37,170 nucleotides of DNA from Rhodospirillaceae bacterium (GTDB lineage: Bacteria > Pseudomonadota > Alphaproteobacteria > Bin65), in assembly GCA_009840595.1 (NCBI GenBank), contig VXNK01000129.1, positions 1 to 37,170 of the forward strand, given 5' to 3'. The notes under the pieces are model-generated. The model had not been told where the DNA came from and did not search any database. It saw only the letters and a list, made by a program, of their open reading frames with translations. Both the position numbers and the translations under genes were made by a program. Shown piece after piece: positions 17,316 to 24,895 of the stretch. Within the stretch, counting starts at the first letter, position 1, and every line of letters starts with the position of its first letter.

Positions 17316-17495
17316 ATGACCGAGCAGATTCTCGATTATGTGACCTTGGCCGGGATTGCCGGGATTCTGCTTTTCCTGTGGAATTTGCATCGCGACATGG
17401 CCGCTGTGCGTGAGAGATTGGCCCGGCTCGAAGGGACGGTTGAAACCCTGCGTGCGGGCTTGCTGGACGGCATGTATCGGAAGTCGGCGGAATAG
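17316..17495 (+). CDS. Small single-pass membrane / coiled-coil protein (59 aa)
   Basis: ATG at 17316 opens a 59-codon frame to TAG at 17493-17495. An N-terminal amphipathic start (MTEQILDYV) leads into one membrane helix (TLAGIAGILLFLWNL). A charged heptad-like helix follows (RDMAAVRERLARLEGTVETL) and a short tail ends it. The layout suggests a bitopic protein with a cytoplasmic coiled coil. Codon use fits the genome, and a stem-loop follows the stop. I do not recognise a named family. Similar short proteins occur in Alphaproteobacteria as far as I recall, usually annotated hypothetical. Confidence 0.65.
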   Translation: MTEQILDYVTLAGIAGILLFLWNLHRDMAAVRERLARLEGTVETLRAGLLDGMYRKSAE

Positions 17496-17510
17496 CCCGA
17501 TCCTGAACCA

Positions 17511-17541
17511 CGTTTCGAAACGGCCCGGCTTCGACCGGGCC
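17511..17541 (+). terminator. Stem-loop after the small membrane protein gene
   Basis: GGCCCGG-cttcga-CCGGGCC (17522-17541) is a perfect seven-pair stem. It is preceded by the 12-base palindrome CGTTTCGAAACG (17511-17522). No T-tract follows (AATTCATG), so termination efficiency is doubtful. Confidence 0.45.
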
Positions 17542-17686
17542 AATTCATGCCCGAGCCCTCGCGATTTCCAGGGCTGGGCGAGACGCCCTTGCATCGCAGA
17601 AACCGCCTCTGCGGCGCATTTGGCGCTGGCCGGCGGGTGAGAGCAGACTATTCTGCCGGCGCCCGTAGTCCAGCCTCCATCCCGCC

Positions 17687-18682
17687 ATGACCGTCCTGAT
17701 CACCGGCGCCGCCGGCTTTATCGGCATGAGTTGCGCTGCGGCCCTGTTGGCGCGCGGGGATGAGGTCGTCGGGATCGACAATCTGAACGCCTACTACGAT
17801 CCCGCGCTGAAGAGGGCCCGGCTGGACCGGCTGGCGGAACACGCCCGGTTCCGGTTCGAGAAGATCGACGTCGCGGACGCGGCCGCCGTCGCGCGGATCG
17901 TGAACGGCCTGCCGGACGGGTCCGCCGTCCTGCATCTCGCGGCGCAGGCCGGGGTGCGCTATTCGCTGGAGAATCCCGGCGCCTATGTCGAGACCAACGT
18001 CCGCGGCCAGCTTTCGGTCCTGGAGGCCGTGCGCCATCACGGCGGCATCCGGCACCTGGCCTATGCCAGCTCGTCCTCGGTCTATGGCGGCAATACGAAA
18101 ATGCCCTTCGCGGCCGGGGACCGGGTCGACCGGCCGATCTCGCTCTACGCCGCGACCAAGCGGTCCGCGGAACTGATGAGCTGGTGCTACGCCCATCTCT
18201 ACGGCCTGCCGCAGACCGGCCTGCGCTATTTCACCGTCTACGGCCCCTGGGGCCGGCCGGACATGTCGGCCTTCATCTTCGCCCGGGCGATCCTGAGCGG
18301 CGCGCCGATCCCGGTGTTCAATCATGGCGACATGCGGCGGGACTTCACCTTCATCGACGATATCGTCGCCGGCACGCTGGCCGCGCTCGACCGGACGCCG
18401 GGAATGGAAACCGGCTCGGCGGATAACGGCGCGCCGCCGCACCGGCTCTACAATCTCGGCAACAACCGGCCGGAGCATCTGATGGATTTCATCGGCGAGA
18501 TCGAGAAGGCGTGCGGCCGCAAGGCGATCCTGGAGATGAAGCCGATGCAGCCCGGAGACGTGAAGGAAACCTGCGCCGATATCGAAGCCAGCGCGCGCGA
18601 CCTCGGTTTCAGCCCGAAAACGACCATCGCCGAAGGCGTGCCCCGCTTCGTCGCCTGGTTCCGCGACTATCACGGGATCTGA
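17687..18682 (+). CDS. UDP-glucuronate 4-epimerase-like NAD-dependent epimerase (331 aa)
   Basis: Short-chain dehydrogenase/reductase of the nucleotide-sugar epimerase class. It probably interconverts UDP-glucuronate and UDP-galacturonate for surface polysaccharide. The NAD site GAAGFIG (7-13), IDNLNAYYDPALKRARL, HLAAQAGVRYSLENPGAY, the catalytic Ser/Tyr-Lys set (SSSSVYGG and YAATK), and RYFTVYGPWGRPDMS are all in place. The C-terminal block MQPGDVKETCADI is close to the GDV..T.AD of the UDP-GlcA epimerase subgroup. Substrate assignment is by family resemblance. No polysaccharide cluster surrounds it; the nearest glycan gene is the broken glycosyltransferase at 2.3-3.0 kb. Confidence 0.9.
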   Translation: MTVLITGAAGFIGMSCAAALLARGDEVVGIDNLNAYYDPALKRARLDRLAEHARFRFEKIDVADAAAVARIVNGLPDGSAVLHLAAQAGVRYSLENPGAYVETNVRGQLSVLEAVRHHGGIRHLAYASSSSVYGGNTKMPFAAGDRVDRPISLYAATKRSAELMSWCYAHLYGLPQTGLRYFTVYGPWGRPDMSAFIFARAILSGAPIPVFNHGDMRRDFTFIDDIVAGTLAALDRTPGMETGSADNGAPPHRLYNLGNNRPEHLMDFIGEIEKACGRKAILEMKPMQPGDVKETCADIEASARDLGFSPKTTIAEGVPRFVAWFRDYHGI

Positions 18683-18704
18683 GTGCCAGGGAGCGGATGA
18701 CGCC

Positions 18705-18863
18705 ATGACGAAACTGAGAGACCTGAAAAAGCGCTTTATGGAGGACCCTGAATTCCGGGAGGAATACGCGCGGGCCGATGACGAGTTCGCGCTGATCGAA
18801 GCGCTGATTCGCGCCCGCGGCGGCGAAGCTGACGCAGGCGGACAACTGAATCGGCCCGAATAG
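18705..18863 (+). pseudogene. Frameshifted remnant of an XRE/HigA-type antitoxin (52 codons)
   Basis: The reading frame gives MTKLRDLKKRFMEDPEFREE then YARADDEFALIEALIRAR. This is the characteristic N-terminus of XRE-family antitoxins encoded next to RelE/HigB toxins. After RAR the family normally continues into a helix-turn-helix beginning with a GLTQ-like motif. Here that motif appears only in the +1 frame (AAKLTQADN, then TGA), so one extra G in the GC run near 18817-18825 has shifted the frame. The rest of the HTH is absent. No toxin gene precedes it: the epimerase stop is only 22 bp upstream. It is a decayed toxin-antitoxin relic, although the 52-residue product could still be made. Confidence 0.6.
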
Positions 18864-19017
18864 CGGCGCAAAACCGACCGCGGGCATACGGCCGACGGCC
18901 GTAGCGGGACCGCCGCGACCCACGGTTGCGGGCATCGCCGCGGCCTTCGCGCCGCAGGCTCCCCGCTCGCAGCAATCCGGGGGTTGCCGCACCGGCGGCG
19001 GCCCCCATTTTTCCGCC

Positions 19018-20358
19018 ATGAGCGAAACCGGCAATCTCGGCGGGCGGGTCCGCCGCTACGTCAAGGCCGGCCGCGCCGTCGGCGGGCTGGCCGCGCGCGT
19101 GGCGGGCGAGCGCTATCTCGGCGTCACGGTCGACCGCGAGCGGCACGCCGCGGAATTGCGCGCCGCGCTGGGCGGCCTCAAGGGGCCGCTGATGAAGGTG
19201 GCGCAGCTCCTGTCGACGGTGCCGGACGCGCTGCCGCGCGAATACGCGCGCGAACTGGCGCAGCTGCAAAGCGATGCGCCGGCGATGGGCTGGCCCTTCG
19301 TGCGCCGGCGCATGGCGACCGAGCTGGGGCCGGACTGGCAGGGCCGGTTCGGCAGTTTCGAGCGCAAGGCCGCCGCCGCGGCGTCGCTGGGCCAGGTCCA
19401 CCGCGCGACCCTGGAGGACGGCACGCCCGTTGCCTGCAAGCTGCAATATCCGGACATGGCCTCCGTCGTCGCCGCGGACCTGCGGCAGTTGCGGGTGATC
19501 TTCGGCCTCTACGCGCGCTACGACCGGGCGATCGACACCGCCAACATCCACAAGGAGCTTTCCGCCCGCCTGCTCGAAGAGCTCGATTACGCGCGCGAGG
19601 CGGCGCATATGGCGCTCTACCGGCACATGCTGAAGGACGAGGACGCGATCCACGTCCCGCCGGTCGTGCCCGAACTGTCGACCGGCCGGCTGCTCACGAT
19701 GGGCTGGCTCGACGGGCGCAAGCTGACGGCGTTCGAGGACGCGCCGGTCGAGGCCCGCAACGCGCTGGCGCGCACCATGTTCCGCGCCTGGTATGTGCCG
19801 TTCTACGATTACGGCGTCATCCACGGCGATCCGCACCTGGGGAACTACGCGGCGCGGGAGGACAATTCGATCAACCTGCTGGATTTCGGCTGCATCCGGG
19901 TCTTCTCGCCGCCCTTCGTGAAAGGCGTGATCGACCTCTACAACGCGCTGAAGGACGACGACGAGGATCTGGCGGTCCACGCCTACGAGACCTGGGGCTT
20001 CACCGGCCTGGACCGCGAGACCATCGACATCCTGAACATCTGGGCGCGCTTCCTCTACGAGCCGCTGATGGAGGACAAGGTCCAGTCGATCCAGGAGGAC
20101 AACAGCGTGCAATACGGCGCCCGGACGGTCGGCAAGGTCCACGAGGAGCTGAAACGGGTCGGCGGCGTGAAACCGCCGCGCGAATTCGTGCTGATGGACC
20201 GCGCCGCCATCGGCCTCGGCTCGGTCTTCATGCGCCTGCGCGCCGAGGTGAACTGGCACCGCCTCTTCCACGGCATGATCGACGATTTCGACGTCGACGC
20301 GCTCGCCGCGCGGCAGGAAGCGGCCTTGCAGGCAGCGGGCGTACCGGCGGCGGCCTGA
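19018..20358 (+). CDS. ABC1/AarF/UbiB-family atypical kinase (446 aa)
   Basis: Members of this family (UbiB, COQ8) are ATPases/kinases that support ubiquinone synthesis or membrane-lipid homeostasis. The family K-x-G-Q region reads LKGPLMKVAQLLS, giving a KVAQ variant. The Ala-rich loop is AAAASLGQVHRA, the ATP lysine lies in VACKLQYP, the catalytic loop is HGDPHLGNY and the metal motif is LDFGC. It lacks the C-terminal membrane helices of E. coli UbiB, so it is closer to the soluble ADCK/AarF-like group. The exact pathway is not shown by context. The start at 19018 gives MSETGNLGGRVRRY; 154 bp of non-coding DNA precede it. Confidence 0.9.
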   Translation: MSETGNLGGRVRRYVKAGRAVGGLAARVAGERYLGVTVDRERHAAELRAALGGLKGPLMKVAQLLSTVPDALPREYARELAQLQSDAPAMGWPFVRRRMATELGPDWQGRFGSFERKAAAAASLGQVHRATLEDGTPVACKLQYPDMASVVAADLRQLRVIFGLYARYDRAIDTANIHKELSARLLEELDYAREAAHMALYRHMLKDEDAIHVPPVVPELSTGRLLTMGWLDGRKLTAFEDAPVEARNALARTMFRAWYVPFYDYGVIHGDPHLGNYAAREDNSINLLDFGCIRVFSPPFVKGVIDLYNALKDDDEDLAVHAYETWGFTGLDRETIDILNIWARFLYEPLMEDKVQSIQEDNSVQYGARTVGKVHEELKRVGGVKPPREFVLMDRAAIGLGSVFMRLRAEVNWHRLFHGMIDDFDVDALAARQEAALQAAGVPAAA

Positions 20359-20391
20359 CCCCATCGGCCCCGCCGGCCTCTCCCCTGTGCC

Positions 20392-20412
20392 GCCCCGGAT
20401 TGAACCCGGGGC
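20392..20412. repeat. Intergenic palindrome between convergent genes
   Basis: GCCCCGG-attgaac-CCGGGGC is a perfect seven-pair stem in the 94-bp gap between the UbiB-like gene and the alpha/beta hydrolase. The surrounding CCCCGGTCGATATGACGG resembles a common alphaproteobacterial dispersed palindrome (CCCGGATCAAG...CCGGG...ATGACGG). It may act as a bidirectional terminator, but no T-tract is present. Confidence 0.45.
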
Positions 20413-20452
20413 CCCGGTCGATATGACGGTCGACGATATACCGGGGATGTCT

Positions 20453-21304
20453 TCAGGCGCCCGTCGGCCCGGCCATCCCGCTGACATGGCCCGTCGCCCG
20501 TCCCTCGAACGCCAGCAGCAGATCGCCGACCGTCGCGGGGCGGGTGACCGGGGCCATGTGGCCGGCATCCGGGATCGTCGCGAAGGCGGCGCCGGGGATG
20601 GCATCGGCGATGCGCCGGGCCATGTCGCGCGCCGCCGGGGTCGTGCGTTCGGCGCTCAGCACCTGCGCCGGGCAGGCGAGCGCGGCGAAGGCCGCCCGGC
20701 CGGTCCGGTCGGCCCAGGCGAGGTCGACGTCGGCCGCCATCTTCTCCGCCCGGGCGAAGAAGGGCAGCCGGGCCGCCGCCGGGATCGCGTCCCACGCGCC
20801 GGCGCCCTCCCAGTATTCGGTGAAGGCGCGCATCGCCGCCGCGGTGTCGCCGGCGGCAATCGCATCCCGGAAGGCGGCGATCATGGCGCCGATCTCGTCC
20901 AGGCTGCGCACGGCCCGGATTTGGGCGGCGTCGCCGCCGCCCGCCCGGTCCGCGTGCAGGATGCCGACGATCACCGGCTCGATCAGGGTGAGGCCCGCCA
21001 CCGTTTCGGGATGGCGCAACGCATGGTGCAGCGCCACCAGCGCGCCGAGCGAATGGCCGACCAGATGGGCCGGTGCTCCGGCCAACGTCGCCATCTCCCG
21101 CACCACGGCGATCTCTTCGTCGAGCGGCGGCGCGGCGGGATCGGGCGGCGGCGTGCGGCCGTAGCCGCGCAGGTTGGGCATGAGCAGGCGGCGCCGGCCC
21201 TCCAGCCGCCCGGCGACGCCGCGCCATTGCGAAGCCCCCGTGCCGGCGCTGTGCAACAGGACGAGCGGCGGCCCGGCGCCCTGTTCGCGATAGTGGACGC
21301 GCAA
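20453..21304 (-). CDS. Alpha/beta-fold hydrolase (283 aa)
   Basis: The nucleophile elbow is GHSLG with Ser85, the oxyanion-region motif is LVLLHSAGTGASQW, and the catalytic His lies in DAGHMAPVTRP near residue 260. The usual acid position after strand 6 reads VLSAERTTPAA, where Glu stands in place of the common Asp. The start is uncertain. TTG at 21304 is used here; it lies three bases before the stop of the penicillin-acylase gene, and CTG at 21310 would overlap that stop. The gene is therefore coupled to the acylase. It could be an esterase, lactonase or amide hydrolase; nothing fixes the substrate. It ends at 20453. Confidence 0.85.
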   Translation of the reverse strand: MRVHYREQGAGPPLVLLHSAGTGASQWRGVAGRLEGRRRLLMPNLRGYGRTPPPDPAAPPLDEEIAVVREMATLAGAPAHLVGHSLGALVALHHALRHPETVAGLTLIEPVIVGILHADRAGGGDAAQIRAVRSLDEIGAMIAAFRDAIAAGDTAAAMRAFTEYWEGAGAWDAIPAAARLPFFARAEKMAADVDLAWADRTGRAAFAALACPAQVLSAERTTPAARDMARRIADAIPGAAFATIPDAGHMAPVTRPATVGDLLLAFEGRATGHVSGMAGPTGA

Positions 21305-21306
21305 GG

Positions 21307-23640
21307 TCAGGGCTTCAGGCGCATCGTCCGCGCGCGCCAGGCCTTCACGCTCTCCGCCCGCATCGGCAGGCGGATATAGTCGCCGCGCCGCCACATCGGC
21401 ACCTGGTCGAGGGCGGTCGAGCTGTTGAACCAGCCGTCCTGGCCGCCGAGCAGCAGGAAGCGGTTGTCGTCCATGTCGGCCAGGTCGGAGATGTGGCGCG
21501 CCTGCTGGCCGTAGCGCGTGTCGTGGCGCTCGTCGCTCGGGCTGTGGGCGGTCTTCATCAGCGTGTCGGACGAGCCGCTCGCCGCATGGTCGCCGAATTC
21601 GTAGCGGCTGCCGATCAGCGGTACGAAGGACAGCGGATGGCCCAGGCTGAGCCGGTGCATGTCGCCCCAGGTCGCAAATGTGCCGAGGCGTTCGCCGGCC
21701 GCGTCGAAGGCCTTGCGCAGCATCGCCGCCGCGGCCGCGTCGGCCAGCGCCGCAAAATCCTCGATCAGCATGCGCTTGATCCGGGAGAAGCCGCCATAGG
21801 CCTCGGCAAACTCTTCGCCGACCTTCCGTTCGGCGAGGTATTGCGAGAAGTGCTTGTAGACCAGCTCGAAGGCGACGGGGCCGCGGTCCGCCGCCCGGTA
21901 GTGCCCGTCCCAATCGCGCATCAGCGCCAGGACCTTCGCGCCGTCCGGCGACAGTTGCGGCGTCAGGCCAAGTTCGTCGACGCGCCGGACGATCGCGTTG
22001 CGAACGGCGGCCGAGGAGGCCATATAAACGTCGAGCTGGATCGCCTTCATGTCCGCCATCGCGTGCTTCGCCTTGGCGGCGAGCATCTGCTTGATCCTGA
22101 CGATCCGGTCGTCGGCGGAGAAGAAGCGGCCGACCGGCACCGGCGCCTCGGCCGGCTTGTTGTTGGCCGAGGCGACAAATCCCGTCGCTGGGTTATAAAT
22201 ATACGGTAACTGCAGAACGTTCAGAAATCCTTTCCAGCGCCAGGTGTCGTCCGACGCATCGAGGATGAAGTCGGGCGGGAGCTTCCTGGGGCGCACCGGC
22301 AGGATCGTCGCCATCACCTGGCCGATGTTTCCTTCCCGGTCGGCATAGATCATGTTCTGGGCCGAGACGGCGAAGTTTGCGAAGGCGCGGCGGAAATCCC
22401 CGAAATTCCGCGCCTTCATCACCTTGACCATGGCCGTGATCTCGTCGCCCCGCTCGTGGCCGACCCAGCGCAGGGCGAGCGGCCCGCCCTCCCATTCCAG
22501 CGGCGGCGCATCCGAAATCACCGGACCGAGGGACGATTCCCGGATCTCCACCGTGCTGTCGAACCACCAGCGCACCTTGATCTCCTCGGTCCGGCTGCGG
22601 ATCGCCGATGGCGGCAGGGCGGAGATGTCGTAGAGGTCGCTCGACGCGGCGCGCATGTTGGTCCCGCCCCAGGCGATATCGGCATTGCGGCCGACGGCGA
22701 CGAAGGGCACGCCCGGGATCATCATGCCGACCGCGTGGAAGCCGGGGGACCTGAAGCCGGCGAGAATCCACAGGTTCGGCATGGTGTTGCCGAGATGGGG
22801 GTCGTTGGCCATCAGGGCGCCGCCGGTCGTGCTGCGCCGGGGCGCCACGGCCCAGGAGTTGCTGCCCGAGCGCGCCGCCGCACCGAGCAGCCGTTCCAGC
22901 CGGCCGGCCCGGTCCTCCGAGCCGAAACTGAGCACCGAATCGCCGCCGACCGTTGCCAGCCGTCGCCAGAGTTGCGGCCAGTCCTTTCGATTGCGCAGCG
23001 CCAGAAGACGAAAATAGACCAGCCAGTTTACATCGGTGCCGGCGATCCGCCCGACCGTCAGCACGTCGCGCGCCGTCCAGGGTTCGCGCTCCAGCCCGAA
23101 GATGCGATACTCGTGCGGCAGATCCTTCACCGTGCGTTGGTAGTAATTTATTCCCTGGACAAACCGGTCTATCCAATTTCGGGTTTCCGGCGGCATTTCC
23201 GCCAGCGTCCGCTCGGCGCCGCGGCCGAAATTCAGGATGCGCAGGGCGTGGTCGATGTCGACGGTGAACGGCCCGGCCATCTCCGAAATCCGGCCCGCCG
23301 CGACGCGCCGCAGCACCTCCATCTGGCCGAGCCGCAGATGGGCGTGGACCAGGCCGAGCGTAAAGGCGAGGTCGTCGTCGTGCTCAGCCGTGATGAAGGG
23401 GACCTGGTTCTCGTTCCAGTCGATCGCGACCTCGCCCCGGAGCGGCAGGCCGCTCGTCGGAAACGCGGCGAGCCGCTGGTCCAGCGTCGTCTCGTCCGGC
23501 AGCGGGCGCAGGACCGAACAGCCGAGGAGCACGGTGCACAGCGCGAGCGCGCCGGCGCGGGCGGCCCAGCGGACGGCCCAGGGAACGGTCCGGCGAACGG
23601 CGGGATCGGCGGCGGGATGGGCGGCGGTCACGTCGGTCAT
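21307..23640 (-). CDS. Penicillin acylase family (Ntn-hydrolase) lipoprotein (777 aa)
   Basis: Autoprocessed N-terminal nucleophile amidases of this family cleave acyl-homoserine lactones, beta-lactams or other amides. An N-terminal helix ends in the lipobox LLGC with Cys41, so the protein is probably a lipoprotein exported to the periplasmic side. The alpha part includes ITAEHDDDLAFTLGLVHAHL (about 69-88) and RLGQMEVLRRVAAGR. The beta-chain nucleophile is the Ser of GSNSWAVAP around residue 260, followed by GGALMANDPHLG and VGRNADIAWGGTN, which are family hallmarks. Length is normal. The substrate cannot be told from sequence. The gene lies between a dus gene and an alpha/beta hydrolase on the same strand. 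Confidence 0.92.
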   Translation of the reverse strand: MTDVTAAHPAADPAVRRTVPWAVRWAARAGALALCTVLLGCSVLRPLPDETTLDQRLAAFPTSGLPLRGEVAIDWNENQVPFITAEHDDDLAFTLGLVHAHLRLGQMEVLRRVAAGRISEMAGPFTVDIDHALRILNFGRGAERTLAEMPPETRNWIDRFVQGINYYQRTVKDLPHEYRIFGLEREPWTARDVLTVGRIAGTDVNWLVYFRLLALRNRKDWPQLWRRLATVGGDSVLSFGSEDRAGRLERLLGAAARSGSNSWAVAPRRSTTGGALMANDPHLGNTMPNLWILAGFRSPGFHAVGMMIPGVPFVAVGRNADIAWGGTNMRAASSDLYDISALPPSAIRSRTEEIKVRWWFDSTVEIRESSLGPVISDAPPLEWEGGPLALRWVGHERGDEITAMVKVMKARNFGDFRRAFANFAVSAQNMIYADREGNIGQVMATILPVRPRKLPPDFILDASDDTWRWKGFLNVLQLPYIYNPATGFVASANNKPAEAPVPVGRFFSADDRIVRIKQMLAAKAKHAMADMKAIQLDVYMASSAAVRNAIVRRVDELGLTPQLSPDGAKVLALMRDWDGHYRAADRGPVAFELVYKHFSQYLAERKVGEEFAEAYGGFSRIKRMLIEDFAALADAAAAAMLRKAFDAAGERLGTFATWGDMHRLSLGHPLSFVPLIGSRYEFGDHAASGSSDTLMKTAHSPSDERHDTRYGQQARHISDLADMDDNRFLLLGGQDGWFNSSTALDQVPMWRRGDYIRLPMRAESVKAWRARTMRLKP

Positions 23641-23728
23641 GTCTCCCCGTCAGGCCGGCCGTCGTTGCCGGACATGCCTTGAACGCGGCGCGCCGGCCGA
23701 TCCGGCGACGCGGGCGCGGGCGGCGCCG

Positions 23729-24772
23729 TCACGCTGCGGCCCGGGCGCCCGAACCAGCATCGCAACCGGTCAGGGCGAGCGCGGCGCGCAGGACTTCCGG
23801 CCCGGCGCCGGGCTTGTGGGCATTTTGCGCCAGATAGCGCCGCCATGCCCGGCCGCCGGGCACGCCGTGAAACAGGCCGGTCATGTGGCGCAGGATGCGG
23901 TGCAGTGGCACCCCGGCGGCGGTCTCGCGCTCGATATAGGGCAGCATGGCGCGCGCCGCATCGGCCCGGCTGGCGCACGGCGGCGGATCGCCGAACAGGC
24001 GGGCGTCCGCCCCGGCGAGCGACCAGGGCCGGTGATAGGCGGCGCGGCCGATCATGACGCCGTCGAAGGTCGCAAGATGCGCTTCGGCTTCGTCGAGGCT
24101 CGCGATGCCGCCGTTCAGCACAATTTGGAGGTCCGGGAAATCGGCCTTGACCCGCGCCGCCACCTCGTAGCGCAGGGGCGGAATCTCGCGGTTCTGCTTC
24201 GGCGTCAGGCCGGTGAGGATCGCCGTGCGGGCGTGGACGATGACCGTCCGGCAGCCGGCGTCGGCGACGGCGGCAACGAAGTCGCGCAGGAATCCGTAGT
24301 CGTCGCGCCCGTCGATGCCGATCCGGCACTTGACCGTGACCGGCGCCGTCACGGCGCGCCGCATCGCCCGCACACAATCGGCGACCAGTCCCGGCTCGGC
24401 CATCAGGCAGACGCCGAACCGGCCGGACTGCACCCTGTCGCTCGGGCAGCCGACGTTGAGGTTGATCTCGTCGTAGCCGCGCGCCGCGCCGATGCGCGCG
24501 CATTCGGCGAGCGCCGCCGGATCGGACCCACCGAGTTGCAGGGCGACGGGATGCTCTTCCGGATCGAAGCGCAGCAGCCGCTCGCGGTCGCCGTACAGGA
24601 TCGCGCCGGTCGTCACCATCTCGGTGTAGAGCACCGCCCGGCGGGTGATCCGGCGCAGGAAATAGCGGTCGAACCGATCGGTGCAGTCCATCATCGGCGC
24701 CACGCAGAGCCGCCGGTCGAGGCCACTGCCCGCCGGCGCCGCGCCGCCCTGCTGAAGAACCCCGGTCGCCAT
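23729..24772 (-). CDS. dusA: tRNA-dihydrouridine(20/20a) synthase DusA (347 aa)
   Basis: FMN-dependent reduction of uridine to dihydrouridine in the tRNA D-loop. Markers are RLCVAPMMDCTDRFDRYFLR (FMN-binding start), HPVALQLGGSDP, and YDEINLNVGCPSDRVQSGRF with the catalytic Cys. VTVKCRIGIDGRDDY, IVHARTAILTGLTPKQNREI and LNGGI...DGVMIGRAAYHRPW follow. The DusA-type NVGCPSDRVQ and the KQNREIPPL signature distinguish it from DusB/DusC. ATG at 24772 is used; GTG at 24790 would add six residues. The gene is divergent from the sulfatase across 123 bp. Confidence 0.94.
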   Translation of the reverse strand: MATGVLQQGGAAPAGSGLDRRLCVAPMMDCTDRFDRYFLRRITRRAVLYTEMVTTGAILYGDRERLLRFDPEEHPVALQLGGSDPAALAECARIGAARGYDEINLNVGCPSDRVQSGRFGVCLMAEPGLVADCVRAMRRAVTAPVTVKCRIGIDGRDDYGFLRDFVAAVADAGCRTVIVHARTAILTGLTPKQNREIPPLRYEVAARVKADFPDLQIVLNGGIASLDEAEAHLATFDGVMIGRAAYHRPWSLAGADARLFGDPPPCASRADAARAMLPYIERETAAGVPLHRILRHMTGLFHGVPGGRAWRRYLAQNAHKPGAGPEVLRAALALTGCDAGSGARAAA

Positions 24773-24895
24773 GGTGCCGAAGATGCTCACCGGAGGGGGC
24801 GGTTTCAAGGCGGCGGAGCGCCGGGCCGGCTTGACGATCCGGCGTTCCGGGCGCACGGATGCCTGCGCGAACGGGAGTCTGGAGGGGAGTTCGGG

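Noticed and set aside
20453..21913. A longer alpha/beta hydrolase starting near 21913
   Set aside because: The extra N-terminal part is an out-of-frame reading of the penicillin-acylase gene. The hydrolase fold begins just after 21304.
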